Source: a virus
Virus record (IMG/VR): IMGVR_UViG_3300029787_000222
Location: 1-30,424 of that record
DNA length: 30,424 bases
Direction: 5' to 3' (one strand)
Shown here one piece after another: positions 28,978 to 30,424 of this stretch (within the stretch, counting starts at the first letter, position 1; the number at the start of each line of letters is the position of its first letter). A model generated the notes under the pieces. It was given only the letters and a program-made list of their open reading frames with translations, searched no databases and was not told the DNA's origin. Both the position numbers and the translations under genes were made by a program.

Positions 28978-29309
28978 TGGCACACTTAGATAGAAAGAAA
29001 AAACTCTTAAAACGATATGGCTTAAAGGCAGTTAATAGACCGAAGATGACACCAAGCCATAAGACTAAGAAAGCAGTTGTGTTATCAGAAGTAGGACATA
29101 AACTAAAACTGATTAGATTTGGGGATCAGAAGTCAGGACATAATTATTCTGCAGGTGCAAGAAAAGCATTTAAGTCAAGGCATAGACGAAACATAGCCAA
29201 AGGTAAATCAAGTGCTGCATATTGGGCAGATAAGTTTTTATGGAGTGCAGGGGGTAGAAAGAAAAGCCCACCTAAATCACAAAAAAGAACTTATGGAAAG
29301 AAAAGATAA
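28977..29309 (+). CDS. Basic protein with LIRFGDQ/RHRRN motifs (DUF6321-like)
   Basis: A 110-residue very basic protein. The middle has KLIRFGDQKSGHNYS (in 43-57), then ARKAFKSRHRRNIAKGKSSA (in 60-79) and YWADKFLW, a pattern I recall from a family of unknown function (DUF6321-like) in aquatic viruses. The ends are Lys/Arg-rich. It may bind DNA at the head vertex or be packaged. It overlaps both neighbours by one base (TAATG). Confidence 0.6.
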   Translation: MAHLDRKKKLLKRYGLKAVNRPKMTPSHKTKKAVVLSEVGHKLKLIRFGDQKSGHNYSAGARKAFKSRHRRNIAKGKSSAAYWADKFLWSAGGRKKSPPKSQKRTYGKKR

Positions 29310-29524
29310 TGTGGAATTTATTTAAAGATAAAAACGAGTACAACGAAAAGAATATCATCGGATTTCTTTCTTTTGCTTTAATGTGTGTATTTGGTATAGT
29401 GGATTTAGCAATGGGTATAATTGGAATTGAACTAATGGTAAATGATTATATTTATAATTCATTTGTTTGGGTAACCTTAGGTTCATTTGGTATTTCAGCA
29501 TCAGAAAAGGTATATAAGAAATAA
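29309..29524 (+). CDS. Two-helix membrane protein
   Basis: A 71-residue protein with two hydrophobic segments, IIGFLSFALMCVFGIVDLAM (in 16-35) followed closely by IIGIELMV, and IYNSFVWVTLGSFGI (in 48-62). Overlap with both neighbours (TAATG) suggests coupled translation. The size and topology would also fit a second holin or antiholin, but it lies in the neck module, away from the endolysin. Not recognised. Confidence 0.6.
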   Translation: MWNLFKDKNEYNEKNIIGFLSFALMCVFGIVDLAMGIIGIELMVNDYIYNSFVWVTLGSFGISASEKVYKK

Positions 29525-29661
29525 TGGCTAAAAAGAATACAAGCACCTACATAAAAAGAAATGGTAAAAAGAAAACCAGGCAGGGTAAAAGCAAACGAAC
29601 AAAGTATGGTACAAAAGCAAGTAAGAAGTATTATAAGAAAAAGTATAGAGGGCAAGGATAA
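29524..29661 (+). CDS. 45-residue highly basic peptide
   Basis: A short gene coupled by TAATG on both sides. About 19 of its 45 residues are Lys or Arg, and it ends KYRGQG. A compact basic peptide of this type is likely to bind nucleic acid or to form part of the virion. It resembles small basic proteins I have seen in marine phages, but I cannot name a family. Confidence 0.6.
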   Translation: MAKKNTSTYIKRNGKKKTRQGKSKRTKYGTKASKKYYKKKYRGQG

Positions 29662-30098
29662 TGGGCATAGAATTTGAAAATATTTATAAAGATAGAGTAA
29701 TTGATACGATCCAGAAGTTATTGAAACAAAATCTTGCTTCTATTCCAGTAGTATTTGATGAGCATAGAGGACAAGAAAGTTTCTTGATCATACCTGAAGC
29801 AGATGCTTTTGTTGATTATGCAAGTAATGTACATATAAGAGAATTTACAACAACAATCAACTATCAATTACGAAAAGGTGGAGAATACACCAAAGAGAAT
29901 CAATTAAACAGACTGACAATGATAGCAGAAGTTGTCAAAAGACTTTTATTCGATAATAGAAACTATGAAAGTGGTAATATTACATTTTGGTATGGTGGTC
30001 TTGTATCAAGTGTAGAATATACACGAGATGAAGAAGATGAAACTATATCCAATGTAATCATCACTTTCCAATGCAACACAAATGAGGTGATTTCATGA
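29661..30098 (+). CDS. Tail completion / neck-type protein
   Basis: A 145-residue alpha/beta protein between the connector genes and the tail tube gene, the place of the tail terminator or completion protein. It starts with a helix (YKDRVIDTIQKLLKQ), then strands (SIPVVFDEHRG, REFTTTINYQLRKG), a helix and a last strand pair (NVIITFQCNTN). This order of elements is common for tail terminator proteins. It overlaps the next gene by 4 bases (ATGA). Confidence 0.6.
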   Translation: MGIEFENIYKDRVIDTIQKLLKQNLASIPVVFDEHRGQESFLIIPEADAFVDYASNVHIREFTTTINYQLRKGGEYTKENQLNRLTMIAEVVKRLLFDNRNYESGNITFWYGGLVSSVEYTRDEEDETISNVIITFQCNTNEVIS

Positions 30099-30298
30099 AG
30101 TATAAACACATAAAAGGACTTCAACTACAAAAACCATCATATCTTAATACTCCTAATCAAAAGATTAGACAATTATTAGCTGGTGGAGAAGTTGAATTAG
30201 AAAAAGAAAACTTGGAAGAATTTGAATCTTTAGGTGTTCAAGTTCAGCCAGTAAAAAAAGAACAACCTAAGAAAAAAGTAAAAAAAGAGGAGAAATAA
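30095..30298 (+). CDS. 67-residue Lys-rich protein before tail tube
   Basis: A small protein with GAGGTG upstream, an N-terminal folded part (SYLNTPNQKIRQLLAGGEVEL) and a Lys/Glu tail (KKEQPKKKVKKEEK). Its 3' end is repeated at 1-53. It is the last gene before the tail tube and probably a neck or assembly accessory. Not recognised. Confidence 0.65.
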   Translation: MKYKHIKGLQLQKPSYLNTPNQKIRQLLAGGEVELEKENLEEFESLGVQVQPVKKEQPKKKVKKEEK

Positions 30299-30424
30299 CA
30301 CATGGCAGTTAGTGGAAAAGTCTATTCTAAAAGTGATTTTAGTATAGGTATTAAAAACAAAAATGCAACTGCATTTGAAACAGCAGCAGCTAATGATACT
30401 GCATACGAGTTACTTCCTGTAATT
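30246..30424. repeat. Right copy of imperfect terminal direct repeat
   Basis: It matches 1-179 with five base differences and no gap (see the left copy). It places a second copy of the tail tube start at the right end and defines a genome unit of about 30,245 bp. Confidence 0.9.
30302..30424 (+). CDS. Major tail tube protein, 5' part (partial)
   Basis: The first 41 codons of the tail tube gene, cut by the window end. They agree with the complete gene at 57-1172 except for one Val to Ile change and one silent change. This is the same locus seen a second time after wrapping, not a paralogue, because the upstream gene end is repeated as well. Confidence 0.85.
   Translation, partial: MAVSGKVYSKSDFSIGIKNKNATAFETAAANDTAYELLPVI

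Overview
This window looks like one complete, or slightly more than complete, genome of a small AT-rich tailed phage with a non-contractile (siphovirus-type) tail. The last 179 bases (30246-30424) repeat the first 179 with five substitutions and no indels. The map therefore closes into a circle of about 30,245 bp whose two ends come from slightly different variants. I see no integrase, no CI-like repressor, no tRNA and no CRISPR array. The short strong ribosome binding sites (AGGAG type), the TTGACA-N17-TATNNT promoters, and a 3TM-type holin with a GH108-type endolysin suggest a bacterial, probably Gram-negative host. The style of the small proteins (DUF5872, DUF6447 and peptidase S74 fibre types) recalls aquatic, especially marine, phages. 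The host itself cannot be named from the sequence.

Layout. (1) 57-7601, plus strand: tail module, with tail tube, tail assembly chaperone (candidate -1 frameshift), tape measure, a membrane/coiled-coil protein, an exported thioredoxin-like protein, a DUF5872 basic protein and two distal tail proteins, closed by a two-way terminator at 7647-7675. (2) 7693-7917: the only convincing minus-strand gene, with its own strong promoter. (3) 7980-8150: a gene-free control region between two divergent promoters, with two perfect DnaA boxes, two 12-bp tandem repeats and a purine-rich tract; it is the best candidate origin. (4) 8209-15443: early and replication module, with SSB-like protein, DNA methyltransferase, NinG-like HNH protein, RecB-type nuclease, DnaD-like replisome organiser, a second methyltransferase, a sigma-region-4-like regulator, a PD-(D/E)XK-like protein, and several tiny membrane or zinc-ribbon peptides. 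It ends at a strong terminator (15471-15496). (5) 15490-15652: gene-free, with several inverted repeats before the terminase. (6) 15653-21287: packaging and head module (terminase small and large subunits, portal, minor head protein, a morphogenesis protein, scaffold, major capsid protein). (7) 21374-27837: zinc ribbon, a 1289-residue fibre with a self-cleaving S74 chaperone, accessory genes, holin, endolysin and a metallophosphoesterase. (8) 27837-30298: head-tail connector and neck genes, leading back into the tail tube gene.

How it works together. No DNA polymerase, primase or helicase is encoded. The DnaA boxes, the DnaD-like protein and the SSB with a host-type acidic tip fit a phage that directs the host replisome to its own origin. 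The late genes run as one long unit across the window ends. Points most worth a second look: an RNA leader before the first methyltransferase whose loop is complementary to the ribosome-binding region of the early transcript; a methyltransferase / HTH / nuclease-like cassette; a secreted thioredoxin fold that has lost its CxxC; a cluster of 28-32-residue membrane peptides; and the -1 frameshift site of the tail chaperone.
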